Source: Ganoderma boninense
Lineage: Eukaryota; Basidiomycota; Agaricomycetes; Polyporales; Polyporaceae
Assembly: GCA_002900995.3 (NCBI GenBank)
Contig: CM035304.1
Coordinates: forward strand, 1,099,498-1,163,497
Reading direction: 5' to 3'
Length of the DNA: 64,000 nt
Every line of letters starts with the position of its first letter. Position 1 is the stretch's first letter. Positions 10,047 to 20,541 of the stretch are shown in pieces. The notes beneath the pieces were generated by a model. That model saw only the letters and a program-made list of their open reading frames with translations. It searched no databases and was not told the DNA's origin. The position numbers were made by a program, and so were the translations under genes.

Positions 10047-11853
10047 ATGTCCTCCATATATGTCCCTCCGCAAGTGCTATCTTTTCTGTAAGTCGACGGA
10101 CAACGTTAATACGTATTGCAGGAAGACTAACACGACTCTTCGCTCTGGAATTCAAGCTACACGTCCATAGACTGCGGCATTGCCGTTTGCGGTTCGAGTT
10201 TCACATTGCTAGTTGCTCCATTGACCGATGCTAACCTGCTCGACGACAGCACTCCTCGTCTACGACTGGCTCCTGTGCCTCGACCAGGAGGTTAGGCTGA
10301 TATGGAGTTGGCGTTCTGTGGTCACCCTCCCGTCGCTGCTGTATGCGATCAGCCGCTACCTGATGCTTGTTTACTCGCTCATGTCTATCGCGACGATCTA
10401 TCCGATGTCGGACTTGGTATGTGGCCCCGCTACCTCTCTTCTTCGGCACGCTTACATTTGCGTGTAGAGGTACAGGATGTTCGTCAACTTGGTTACGTAT
10501 TCATCTGACCTTACGCTCGCTCTCTCCACAACAGCTGTAAGGCGGACGTCTGGGCCCAGACTGCTATCGAGATAGTGTGTCTGACTACTTTCAACGGTGC
10601 GTCTGAGCTGCTCCTCAGAACATGCCAGAAGGCTAACCAGGGAACTCGCCCGTTATAGCCTTCTCTGCCTTGCGAGCATACGCACTGTCGAACAGAAATA
10701 GATGGCTGGCGACTTTAATCGTCCTCCTGACGCTTCCACCTACGGCGATGCGCATCGTGAGTGTCGCAGACATCGCTCCCGATCATGCCCAGTGACTTGG
10801 TTCGAACATAAGGTTCAATCCTTCTATCAGGCTCCCGATAACCTACCGAGCCCACTGAATTGCGGCTCGTCGGCCTCGCTCTCCCCTGCCCTCTCAACCA
10901 GGTGTGTTTGACAACGCGGCCCGGCCCCACGTTTCGTGTCGCAGCAATAGTGAGCTGACCACTTCCTCTTTCCAGTGGTGCGCAGAATATCAATATGACA
11001 CGCTCACACTGTGCTCACTTTTGCTTCCTGCAGTTATCGTAGTTGTACGGGGATGCCAGTTCGCGGCTGAGCTGCTTGTGATTGGGATTACTTGGTGGTA
11101 CACCTATCAGGCGTATCGCGTCCGGAAAAGTGTCGACCTTGGAACACCTATCAGCTCCCTCCTCATTTACAATGGTGAGTCGTGGCGTGGGTTGTCGTGT
11201 TTCTCACTGACAAGAGGGGAAAACACAGGAAGCACATATTTCCTGTACGCCTCGCTTCCTACTAGCCCAACGCGTCGATTCGGGAAGCTCATTTCGAGTT
11301 CCATAGATTCCTCGCGACCTTGTACATCCTCGACATCATTTTAACTCGACAATCAGTAAGTCTTTGAGATTGTGGCTATCAGGATCCTGCCTTACCTATT
11401 CACCATCCCTAGCTCCCAGCGAATGTCCGGAACGCTGCAGCATTTATGGAAACATTCATCGACCCGTGAGTCTACCTCGCGACCCTTTGTCCCTGTTCAT
11501 CCCAGATATCATCTCATCGGACATACAGCATCACTTCAGTACTCACATGTCATTTCATGCTCTCGCTCCGTGAAAGCGATAGCATCGCGATGTACGCGGG
11601 TACGACCTCCGAGTCCCGAGGAGCAGACCATGGCAGGGTGTCGACGATGCTTCAGTTCGGGGCGCAGCCCAGCGAGAGCCTCCCGTCCTTCATCGCATCC
11701 TTTGCGCATCCCGTCCATGTCGAGCCGTCCCTCTCTGAGTATGAGAAAGACTCAGACATACCCATCGACGAGGAATCTGAATGGCGAGAGATGGATGTGG
11801 TGGCGCCACCGTCCCAGAGTGCGGCCCACGGTCTACCGCATACGTACAACTGA
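10047..11853 (+). CDS. DUF6533 multi-pass membrane protein, copy 2
   Basis: This copy has the same 13-exon plan as copy 1. Exon 1 is 41 nt from the ATG at 10047, exon 2 is 10157-10191 (35 nt), exon 3 is 10250-10416 (167 nt), and the last exon is 11529-11853. The 2-nt exons are 10468-10469 (AG) and 10976-10977 (TG). The model totals 1086 nt, 361 aa. Hallmarks are YDWLLCLDQEVRLIW and YPMSDL, then SCKADVWAQT (whose Ser codon is completed by the first microexon), FSALRAYALSNRN, VQSFYQAPDNLPSPLNC, ITWWYTY and a C-terminal SESLPSFIASFAHPVHV. The function is unknown. A truncated ABC-transporter pseudogene follows 330 bp downstream, the same neighbour order as copy 3 and the intact ABC gene. Confidence 0.9.
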
Positions 11854-12179
11854 AAGTAGTCTGGCGTGGCTACCAGTCCCTGTGCAGTTTGTGAGTAGAA
11901 TTCCAATTATCTACAGACCGCAAGTGTTTGAATTCCCTTCAGTGGCTAGCACTGTAGCAGTTGCTGGCACAGTGCGATGTTGAAAACCAGCATCGAGCTC
12001 GAATCTCTGGTGTTGTCTGAAAGCCTGAATTAAATGCTGTCTGTATCATGTATGTTAGTACATAACATATTGTACCTCACGGGTCGAGTGTTGTAGTCCC
12101 TTCTTCTATTCCAGGGTGTGAGATGTGGGGTGCGGGGTCTGCGGCAGAGAAAGGGAGAGAGTAGACGTTCTTCCAGCGA

Positions 12180-13310
12180 TGACGTGCGCTTAATCCACAA
12201 ACGTCGGTGCGCGGCTGTTGCGCCTTCGCGCCGTCGCCGACGTCCGGAAGCCGTTCTCTTTCCACCATCCCCCGAGCCGCGGCACCCTCGACGTCGACGA
12301 CGGTGCTCGGATTCCCTGCGCGCACCATCGTCGCCCAAACCCTGCGCAAACACGGCTCTGAGGCCTCTGGCTCGACGCGTCTCTAGTCCACTATGGCTCC
12401 AGATCGTCGACACACCCGCTCTGAGGCTCAACTAGTCTCCCAGGCATTCCACTCGACGATGTTTGGTCACCTCTCCACCATCTCGCTCTTCTGAGCATTT
12501 GCCATGCATCTCTGTGCCGATCTCGGAGAGTAAGCCAACACCAGAAGGTTCCCGCAAGCTACAGCTGACCTGCCTCGAAGGTCAACCTGGAGTCGCTTTT
12601 TCCCCTCAGACTTGCAGGAGGTTCCAAAAGATCGCCGCTCTCGCACTCCCGGAGGAGAAGCTGCTTTGGAATTGCCATCGGTCTGCTCCTCGTCTCGAGC
12701 ATGGTGTCCATGAGCGTGCCGTTCACGATCGGTAAGCTCGTTGATTACTTTTCGACTGCCAACCCGGTATGATCCACGCTTGCCTTTGCGCATTCTGCAG
12801 TCCAAGAGCCTTGTATGCTTATCATCGCGCCCCTCATACGTAGGCAATTCCGTTTGGTCCGTCGACAGGACAAGCTGCGGTGATCATCATGTTTACGGCG
12901 GGCGCGACTGCGAACACAGGGCGGTCGAGTTCGTGCAGAAGGGCGAGAATGAGCTTTGAGCAGGCTCAGCGTAACCTAGCACTGTCGGCGAAAGGTGAGT
13001 GTTGCAAGATTTTCGTCAGGCGGGCAGCATTGTTGATCCTTCTACGTGTTCGCTGTTCGGCATGATGCAGAACCTCTCGCATGATCTTCGGTCGGTGATC
13101 ATGGTACCCTCAGGACGTACGTGTTTTCTTAGTTGCTGTGTGCATTCTCTGCAACTCACCCACAGCTCATGCTTCCCATGCTCAAGGTTGTAGGGCCTCT
13201 GACTTTCTTCCATGCCGTCCGATATGATCGGTATGCCAAGCTTGAGCTCTGTTCAATGTCATCCAGGAGGTTTTGGGTGACATGACGAAGGTGTCCGTTG
13301 ACTCCACGGC
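12180..13310 (+). pseudogene. Truncated, frameshifted MDL1-like ABC transporter
   Basis: The stretch is colinear with 17700-18950 of the intact ABC gene. The presequence region is present around 12285-12535, but the ATG equivalent reads GTG. FRKIAALALPEE at about 12625 corresponds to [12 protein letters not shown]. After that a frameshift occurs, although the first intron position (GT at about 12770) and the block encoding AVIIMFTAGATANTG are still visible. A deletion removes the exon 2-exon 3 junction. The NLSHDLRSVIM block is kept, and homology ends near the VLGDMTKV block at about 13270-13310. The nucleotide-binding domain is absent. It follows DUF6533 copy 2 just as the intact gene follows copy 3. 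Confidence 0.85.
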
Positions 13311-13460
13311 CTGAGACAACTCTCGCTCCTGCCATTCGTCATGTCCACCGCGCACCCCGTGCTCCTCGACTGGTCCCCCCTCCATGCACTACCACGACTG
13401 CGGCTTCGAGGCAAATGGAGCCGCGAGTGGATGCGAATGGCTCGACACTCCGTCCATCCT
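13300..13460 (+). pseudogene. Relic of DUF6533 tail
   Basis: One frame reads LLPFVMSTAHPVLLDWSP, followed by a KWSREWMRM-like block. These correspond to LPAFITSFAHPVHVDWSL and the later PEWREMD of copy 1. It abuts the 3' end of the truncated ABC pseudogene with no upstream DUF6533 exons, so a deletion or recombination probably joined the middle of an ABC gene to the tail of a DUF6533 gene. Confidence 0.55.
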
Positions 13461-14581
13461 CAGCACTCATCTCTGATTGTCGCAATCACTTTGATCTTGC
13501 TTTCGGCGACAGAGCCTCTCTCTCATCGGCAAGCCGACCAGTCGCAAACACACTCAATCCCCTTGCTGCGCAGCTCCTTGCTCCAGTCGCCGTCTTCCCC
13601 AACGCCTTCAAGCGCGAGATCAGGGTCATCTTGGGCTACAATCGGGATATCTGGATGCTATGTGGCCGCCGCAGCCGCAGAGTACGTTACTTGTGGGGTC
13701 TGCGACCACTCCGAGCCCGACGTTGACCTGGTCTTGGAGCGATATAGCACGCAGAACCGCCCTGTAGGACGGGACGCTCAAATGCTCCTTTCTCCACCGT
13801 CCATCGCTGCGCTTTCTTACTTGATGAAATCCTAAATCGATATCTCTCGCGGGTTCACCGTGGTTGAGAAAGCGGGTTCGATACCCCGTACGTCTTCCTC
13901 GCCCGCCGTGTCCCTTCCCCTGACGGACGTCCGGTTGTTGAGACGAATGACGGGACGCGAGGTCGGAGGAGAACCGTAGTATAGCTTCCGGAAATCTGTG
14001 CTGATGGAACGAGGCACGGGCGAAGGGACGTAGGAGAAGATTGAGAGGAGCGCGGCTGTTCGGCGCATCATCGTATTCGAGGCTGCCCTGTGAGTCCTTT
14101 CGCCCGCCTTCTCTCCACCAATAGCGCAATGCACAGCGCATTTAGAGTTCCATGTCGGACTCGGGCCTTTACTGTGGCTGTCCCGGCTCCGAAGTGTTCG
14201 CAGCATACTCATTGAATTTTATAGAGTTCGTGATGGCCGAGTCCTATATAGGTGGCACTTGATGGCCGTAGACTCGGAAGGTGTCAGGTGTCTGTGGCGT
14301 GGCGCAATCGCTCAACTCAGTGTTCACCTGTACCTTATTCTACCTGGTAGTGAGTCCCAGGATTTATGTCTATGACTAACTGGGGCTATCCTTCAGCGGA
14401 GATGCGAGTCACTCGAAGCAAACTGCGACTGTCAATGGTCAGGAAGGTAGTCCGTCGAGTCTGAGAACTGGTTCTGGCTCCAATTGCATGTGCTGATAAG
14501 TACTAGTACATATATCTGGCACCTCACTAGAAGCACGAGACAAATCCACTCAAGGTCCGCGACAGGTCGATGTCCCGGGGC
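13461..14581. other. No supportable gene
   Basis: Overlapping ORFs occur on both strands (13626-14141 and 13832-14212 on minus), with no recognisable domain. A B-box-like ggttcgataccc near 13877 is not part of a tRNA fold that I can draw. Confidence 0.4.
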
Positions 14582-14801
14582 TTACAGCTGTTTGCATAAC
14601 GATAGGCCCCTCGGGTACCTTTTACACACAGAGGCGGACCTTCAAGTTCAGACACCGAAGGCGTCCCATCAACGCAGAAAGCTGCTGGGACTTAAATATT
14701 GAATCAGCGATGTAGCCAGATCACTCGGATCATCAAGTTGAGTGTCCGCCCTTGTGTGTAAAAAGTAGCCGAGGGGTCTATCGTTATGCAAACAGCTGTA
14801 A
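14582..14801. mobile_element. MITE-like hairpin with 58-bp inverted repeats
   Basis: Arm 14582-14639 (from ttacagctgtttgcataacg) is the imperfect inverse of 14744-14801 (ending aacagctgtaa), around a 104-bp centre. If the terminal TA is a target duplication, the ends are CAGCTG inside TA, a Tc1/mariner-like arrangement. No transposase is present. Confidence 0.65.
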
Positions 14802-15259
14802 ATTTTCTTCGGAGCGCCTGTGCATACGTATGTGCTGCAGTAACTTCTATGGTCTCCCTCTCGAAGTACCTGTGAACCAAAGACTCTATGGACTTGGGCA
14901 ATCAACCTGCTCACACCCACATACGACTCGCTGGCTCAATAGGTAGGACAGTTCGCCCCCATTCCCGGTCCACTTCAAGTTGGAACCTGACTGACTTTTC
15001 TCCGTGTATCCGGACGTTTGCAGTGGAGTAACGCCAGAATTAGAACGCGCGCGCAAGTATGTAGGCTCATTGTCTTTGCACCCGAGGGTCGCAGATTAGC
15101 CGGTGGATACGGACGGCAACAAGCGGTGACATAGGGCCCGGGAGACGCGAGCGAGGCTTCCGTACACATAAATGCGCCACCTACACCACCTCCGCAGAAC
15201 CCTTGCTGTCCCAGATTGAACCTCGGAATTCGTCGCTCACAGAGTCTGCAACTCGCACG
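14802..15259. other. Upstream region of DUF6533 copy 3
   Basis: No gene seen. A weak cataaat lies about 95 bp before the ATG at 15260. Confidence 0.4.
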
Positions 15260-17108
15260 ATGTCCGCCGTCCAGGTCAGTCCACAGGAGATGTCGGACAT
15301 GTAAGCTCATTCGCAGCCCTGTGCCAGCTGGTTGCAAGTACTAACACGGTACCGTCGTTGACATTCGAGACATTAGATATACCACAAACTACTGTGTTTA
15401 CGCTTGTGGTGGTACTATCTCGCATGATTACTCCATTCGTCGCTGCCTGGCGCTGACCTGCGACCATAGTAATCCTCGTCTACGATTGGGTACTGTGCTT
15501 CGGCAAAGAAGTCGAATATATATGGAGATGGCGCTCCAGAGTCGGCATCTCAACGGTGGTGTACGCCGTCTGTCGGTACGGAATGGTGATACACAACATT
15601 CTGGCTGTCGTCCAGGTTTATCCCATGTCAGACCAAGTACGTGGGATTCTGTTTCCGTTCTCTCTCCACGAGGAACTCACCACAATGGATGCAGAGGTAC
15701 TTAGTATAGGTGATACTTGACCGGAAGTTAGTCGGTTACGCTGACGCCGTCTCTTCACCCGATAGTTGCGCGGCGAACCAGTGGACCCAAGTTGTCACCG
15801 AGATTTTGGCCATGGTAGCAATCTGGGGTGCGTTCATATGCCCTTCTCGAATAATGACGCAGTATTGAAGCAACCTGACTTCGGCTCGATTCAAGCTTTC
15901 TCTGGCCTGCGTGCATATGCGCTGTCGAGCAGGGCATTATGGCTGACGGCCGTAATATTTTTCTGGATGCTGCCACCAACAGTGATTTTCACCGTGAGCG
16001 TCTTCGATGTTGCTCCGGCCAAGAGTCGGACAGTCATCATCCATCACAGGTCGAATCCTGCTACGAAGCTCCCCTGAACTTTCCGAGTCCTATAAATTGC
16101 TCCTCGTCGAGCTCGCTGCCTTCGGCCCTTTCAAATATGACGTGAGTCATACTACGACCGGGATTCGGCATGGCGACGCTGATCGATAGACAATTCTCTC
16201 TTTCCAGTAGTGTGTAGCCTCAGCACCCATAATCTTTCTGCGATGCTCACTTTCGCCATCTAGTTACGCTGGTTACGCGGGTATCGCAGCTTGTTATAGA
16301 ACTCCTGGCTGTCGTCGTCACATGGTGGTACAGCTTTCAGTCGTATCGGATTCAGAAGGGTACCATCGACCTCGGGAACTCTTTGAGTTCGTTCCTCGTG
16401 TACAACGGTGAGTGACCTCATGTATGGGGCCGTATTCCAATCTAAATTGCTACTCGAAATCTTAGGAAGCACCTATTTCTTGTGCGCGTTAGTTGCGCGA
16501 AGCGCGAGAATGACAGACTGATCAGGACCTCTGTGCAGGTTTCTTGCGAGCTTGTACATCTTCGACATCATTGTTCGGACGGCTTCGGTGGGTCCTTCAA
16601 CCGTGGATAATTGTACCGCGAGGTGTCCCTCATCCACTCTCCAGGTTCCCGAATCCGTCTCCAATGTAGCCGACTTCTTGGAACTCTTCTACGATCCGTA
16701 AGCCGCTGCCTTATCCGTCGTACCGAAGGCCTCCTTCCCGACTAGCGGTTTACTCGCAGCTTGGCATCGATTCTCGTTTGCCGCTTCATGCTCTCCCTCC
16801 GCCAATTCGATGCCAGCATTACATACGCGACCGAGGGCACAGACCCTCGCAGTCCAGACCACACCGCATCGACAGTCCTCCGGTTCGGGGCTCAGCCGAG
16901 CGAGTCGCTCCCGGCTCTCATCGTGCCATTCGCCCACCCCGTTCACGTCGACTGGCCCCTGTCAGAGACGGATCCAGAAGGTGTCGCCGGATTCGAAGGT
17001 GGATGGGAGTGCCGAGAAATGGATGCGGTGACGACCGGGACAGAGACACTACCCTGCTCGGATCTAACCTCTCAAGGTCAAACTACCGAGGTGGAACACT
17101 CCGTGTAA
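15260..17108 (+). CDS. DUF6533 multi-pass membrane protein, copy 3
   Basis: This copy has a 13-exon structure with the same exon sizes as copy 1, except a 32-nt exon 2 (15377-15408) and a longer last exon (16760-17108). The 2-nt exons are 15695-15696 (AG) and 16208-16209 (TA). The coding total is again 1107 nt, 368 aa. The N-terminus MSAVQVSPQEMSDM differs from copy 1 at two residues. Motifs include YDWVLCFGKEVEYIW, SCAANQWTQ, TLVTRVSQL, VTWWYSF, GSTYFL and SESLPALIVPFAHPVHVDW. The copy 1/copy 3 similarity implies a fairly recent duplication. The intact ABC transporter follows 610 bp downstream. The function is unknown. Confidence 0.92.
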
Positions 17109-17719
17109 TTTATTGAGTCGGTGGTATCTCGGCGAGGGAAGCGTTCTGATATTGGTTGCTAGTTGTGGTTGGCCATGGGCCATGGGCCCGGGTCAAGCGT
17201 ATCCGAGGCATGCGTATCCGAGGCCGAACTGCCCACACCGTCGCGCGATGTACATAGATAGGTTTTCCGTTGATCCTGAAGTCGGATGTATTAGTTTAAT
17301 TTACGCATTCCCCGCCGCGTTCGCCGGGCTGGTGGCAACGACATTGTACCTCTGCAACTTGAAGGAAATCTGTTATCCCCCTTGTGGACGGTTTGCGAGC
17401 CTGGGCCGCCCTTCGACACTTGGTGGAAAATATCGTGACCTGTAAATCGTTTTCTCCATATATTCTGCTGTCCGTACGTACGTGTGGAGCTCTGAAGCCG
17501 GCGTTGCGTGTGGGGGAGGAAGGTGGACGAGGGATAGATTTTCGGAAGTGAGAATGAGAATTGATTCGATGACGCAAGCCCAACGCCGGGGCGCGTCGGC
17601 GCGTGGCTGCTCGCGTTCTCGCGCCGGCCGACGTGCGCAAGCGGCAAGCCCTCCTTCTCCTCCTACCAACTGGTACTGCACTCCCCCGGCCAGCTGTGGT
17701 GCCATCGACGTCGACGACG
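17109..17719. other. Intergenic; short repeats
   Basis: No gene. Contains small direct repeats near 17170-17225 (ggccatgggc twice; gcgtatccgaggc twice). This stretch is the 5' region of the ABC transporter. Confidence 0.5.
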
Positions 17720-20541
17720 ATGCTCGCACTCTCTGCGCGCATCCTCGTCGCTCCATCCCTCCGCCCGGCTGCCTTGGGGCCTCTCTCCCGCCACGTCTCA
17801 AGCCCGCCATGCTTCCGAGCGTTCCGTGCACCACCGGGCAGTCGGCTTGCGTCTCTCAGGCTTCCCTCTGGACGATGTTTTGCCACCTCTCCACCTTCTC
17901 GCTCTCCTGAGGCTTCGCCACCCACCTCTGTGCCGGTCTCTGAGAGCAAGGCAGCGCAAGAAGCTTCCACACAGGCTAAGGCGAACGTGCCTAGAAGGTC
18001 ACTATGGAGTCGCTTCCTCCCCTCGAACGCGCAGGAGTCTGGCAAGAGCGCATCCTCGTTTCGCAAGGTCGTCGCCCTCGCACTCCCGGAGAGGAAGCCG
18101 CTTGGAATCGCAATCGGTCTGCTACTCGTCTCGAGCACGGTGTCGATGAGCGTCCCGTTCACGATCGGTAAGCTCATTGATTACTTCTCGACTGCGAACC
18201 CGGTACGTTCCACCCTTGTCTTTGCGCGTTCTGCAGTCCAAGAGCCTTGTATGCTTATCACCGCGACTCTCATATAGGCAATTCCCTTTGGCCTGTCGAC
18301 AGGACAAGCTGCGGTGATCATCCTCCTCATGTTTACGGTGGGCGCGACTGCGAACGCGGGGCGCACGATGCTCATGCGTCTAGCGGGTACGTGTCTATCT
18401 CACGCACTCTATTTCTGCGGCCGGGTCCGTCGCGCGGGAACGGGACTGATGCCGGTGTATTGCAGGTCAGCGGATCGTCGCACGGCTACGGGAACGGACA
18501 TACGCGGCGGCTTTGCGGCAGGAGGTCGAGTTTGTGGAGAAGGGCGAGGGTGATGTTCTGAGCAGGCTCAGCGTGGACTCTAGCATTGTCGGCGAAAGGT
18601 GCGTGCTGCAATATTTTGCTCAAAAGGGTTCACGTTTTTGACCCTCCTCCGCGCTTGCTGCTCAGCGTGACGCAGAACCTGTCGGATGGTCTTCGGTCAG
18701 TGGTCATGGCATCTGCAGGACGTACGTGTTTCCTCCCTATGTGCCGGCTACGTGCGAACGTCTGGATTGACTGAGCGATGCAGTGGGAGCGATGCTCTAC
18801 ATCTCACCCCAGCTCACGCTTCTCATGCTCACGGTCGTACCCCCGGTTTCCCTCGGCGCTGTCTTCTATGGTCGGTACCTCAAGAAGCTCTCCAATCGCA
18901 CGCAAGAAGCTCTGGGAGACATGACGAAGGTCGCCCAGGAGGCCTTGTCGGCGTTGCGGACTGTCCAGGCTTTCAACGCGAACAAGCAGGAGGAGAGCAA
19001 GTTCCATGAGAGGGTCGGCACCGTTCTCTCGCTCGCGCGCAAGGAGGCTATCGCTAGCGGGATCTTCTTCGGTGCGACAGGCTGGAGCGGGAACGTCACC
19101 CTGCTTGCGCTCCTGGGCTATGGCGGCACGCTTGTCAGCAGGGGCGCGATCACGATGGGCGACCTGACCAGTCTGTTGCTGTACACGGTCTACGTCGGCA
19201 ACGGCCTGCAGATGCTAACGTAACTCGTCCCCATTTCCTTGCTGTGTCGCATACTGACTGTTGGCGTCCGACAGCACGTTCTTCGTAGGTGTTCTCAAGC
19301 CTTTCCTGCTCGACCAGTCCTGACGCGCGGGCTGTGGTTTGCAGTCCTCGATCATGCGGGGCATCGGTGCCGGTGTGCGCATCTTCGATCTGCTCGACCG
19401 CGCGCCGGCGATCCCGCCTGACACGGGCGTAGCTGTCGATCCCTCGCGGCGCGGCGTGATTCGCTTCGAGCACGTGTGGTTCGAATACCCGACCCGGCGC
19501 AACGTGCAGATCCTCAAGGACCTTAACCTCGAGATCGGTGTCGGCGAGAGCGTCGCCATCGTGTACGTTCCTCAGCTTTGGTGAATCCTCAGCGGTAGTG
19601 CTGACGCGGTGCTCATTCCAGGGGCGCGAGTGGCAGTGGGAAGAGCTCGATCAACTCGCTCCTCATGAGGTACTACGACCCCGTCCGGGGCAAGGTTACC
19701 TTCGATGGCCAAGGTATCTCTCTTCCTCTCCCTAAGCACCCCCGCAATGATCTGGACTGAGCACGGCCGTAGATATCCGGGAATTCACGCCCTCGTCGTG
19801 GCGGCACGCCATCGGCGTCGTCCCGCAGGACCCCATCCTCTTCACGGGAACCATTGCGTCGAACATCGCGTACGGGAACTCGGACGCGACGAGGGAGCAG
19901 ATCGAGGCTGCCGCGCGCGAGGCGAACTGCGAGTTCGTGTGGGGCATGCCGCACGGCTTTGACACGGAGAGTGCGTCCTGCTTCCGTCTCCTCTCTAACC
20001 CCAGCACGGTGATTGATTGATGCGGCCCACGCACAGTTGGCCGCTCGTCTCTGTCGGGAGGGCAGCGCCAGCGGCTCGCGATCGCGCGCGCGCTGCTGAA
20101 GAAGCCGGCGATCCTCGCGCTGGACGAGGCGACGAGCTCGCTGGACGCGACATCGGAGCACCGCGTCAACGACGCGATCGACAAGATCCTGCGGTCGCGG
20201 CAGACGACGTGCCTCGTCGTTGCGCATCGGCTGTCGACCATCGCGCGCGCGGAGCGCATCGTTGTGCTCGAGGACGGGCAGATCGTCGAGAGCGGGACGT
20301 ACCGCCAGCTGGTGAGTCGCGTCGCTGCTGTGATTGCAGAGAAGGACAAGGAGATCCACTAACCATGGACATACGACGCCAGGTCAACACAGAAGGCTCG
20401 CGATTCCGGCAGCTGATGGCGGCCCAGCTCGACGCTGCGGCGGGAGAGTCTCTTGCTGCTGGGCGTTCGACTTCGTTTAACTCTGTCCAGCTTGATGACG
20501 CTCTGGGGCAGGAACGCCGACAGCAGGAGGCGACTCTTTGA
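17720..20541 (+). CDS. Mitochondrial ABC half-transporter (MDL1/ABCB10-like)
   Basis: Eleven exons: 17720-18202, 18278-18386, 18466-18598, 18666-18721, 18784-19219, 19275-19284, 19345-19562, 19622-19713, 19773-19970, 20037-20311 and 20383-20541. They total 2169 nt, 722 aa, with no stops. The first ~70 residues are Arg/Ser/Pro-rich and nearly acid-free, with an RCFATSP site, which predicts import into mitochondria. One ABC transmembrane domain (about 130-430) precedes one ATPase domain. The ATPase has Walker [10 protein letters not shown] (483-491), a VVPQD Q-loop, signature LSGGQ (584-588), Walker B ILALDE (604-609) and the H-loop His642. The family exports peptides or metabolites from the mitochondrial matrix as a dimer. 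Exon 6 is only 10 nt. An in-frame upstream ATG at 17603 exists, but the decayed paralogue does not support it. Two broken copies lie upstream in the window. Confidence 0.93.

Noticed and set aside
13870..13900. tRNA-like B box (ggttcgataccc)
   Set aside because: No matching acceptor, D or anticodon arms could be folded around it.
17603..17719. Upstream in-frame ATG of the ABC transporter at 17603
   Set aside because: The 39 extra residues do not look like a better presequence, and the ATG at 17720 starts a typical mitochondrial presequence. It remains possible without transcript data.
17296..20359. Long minus-strand ORFs (e.g. 17296-18177, 19673-20359) opposite the ABC gene
   Set aside because: They are antisense shadows of GC-rich coding sequence. 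The plus strand has clear ABC motifs and a complete splice model.
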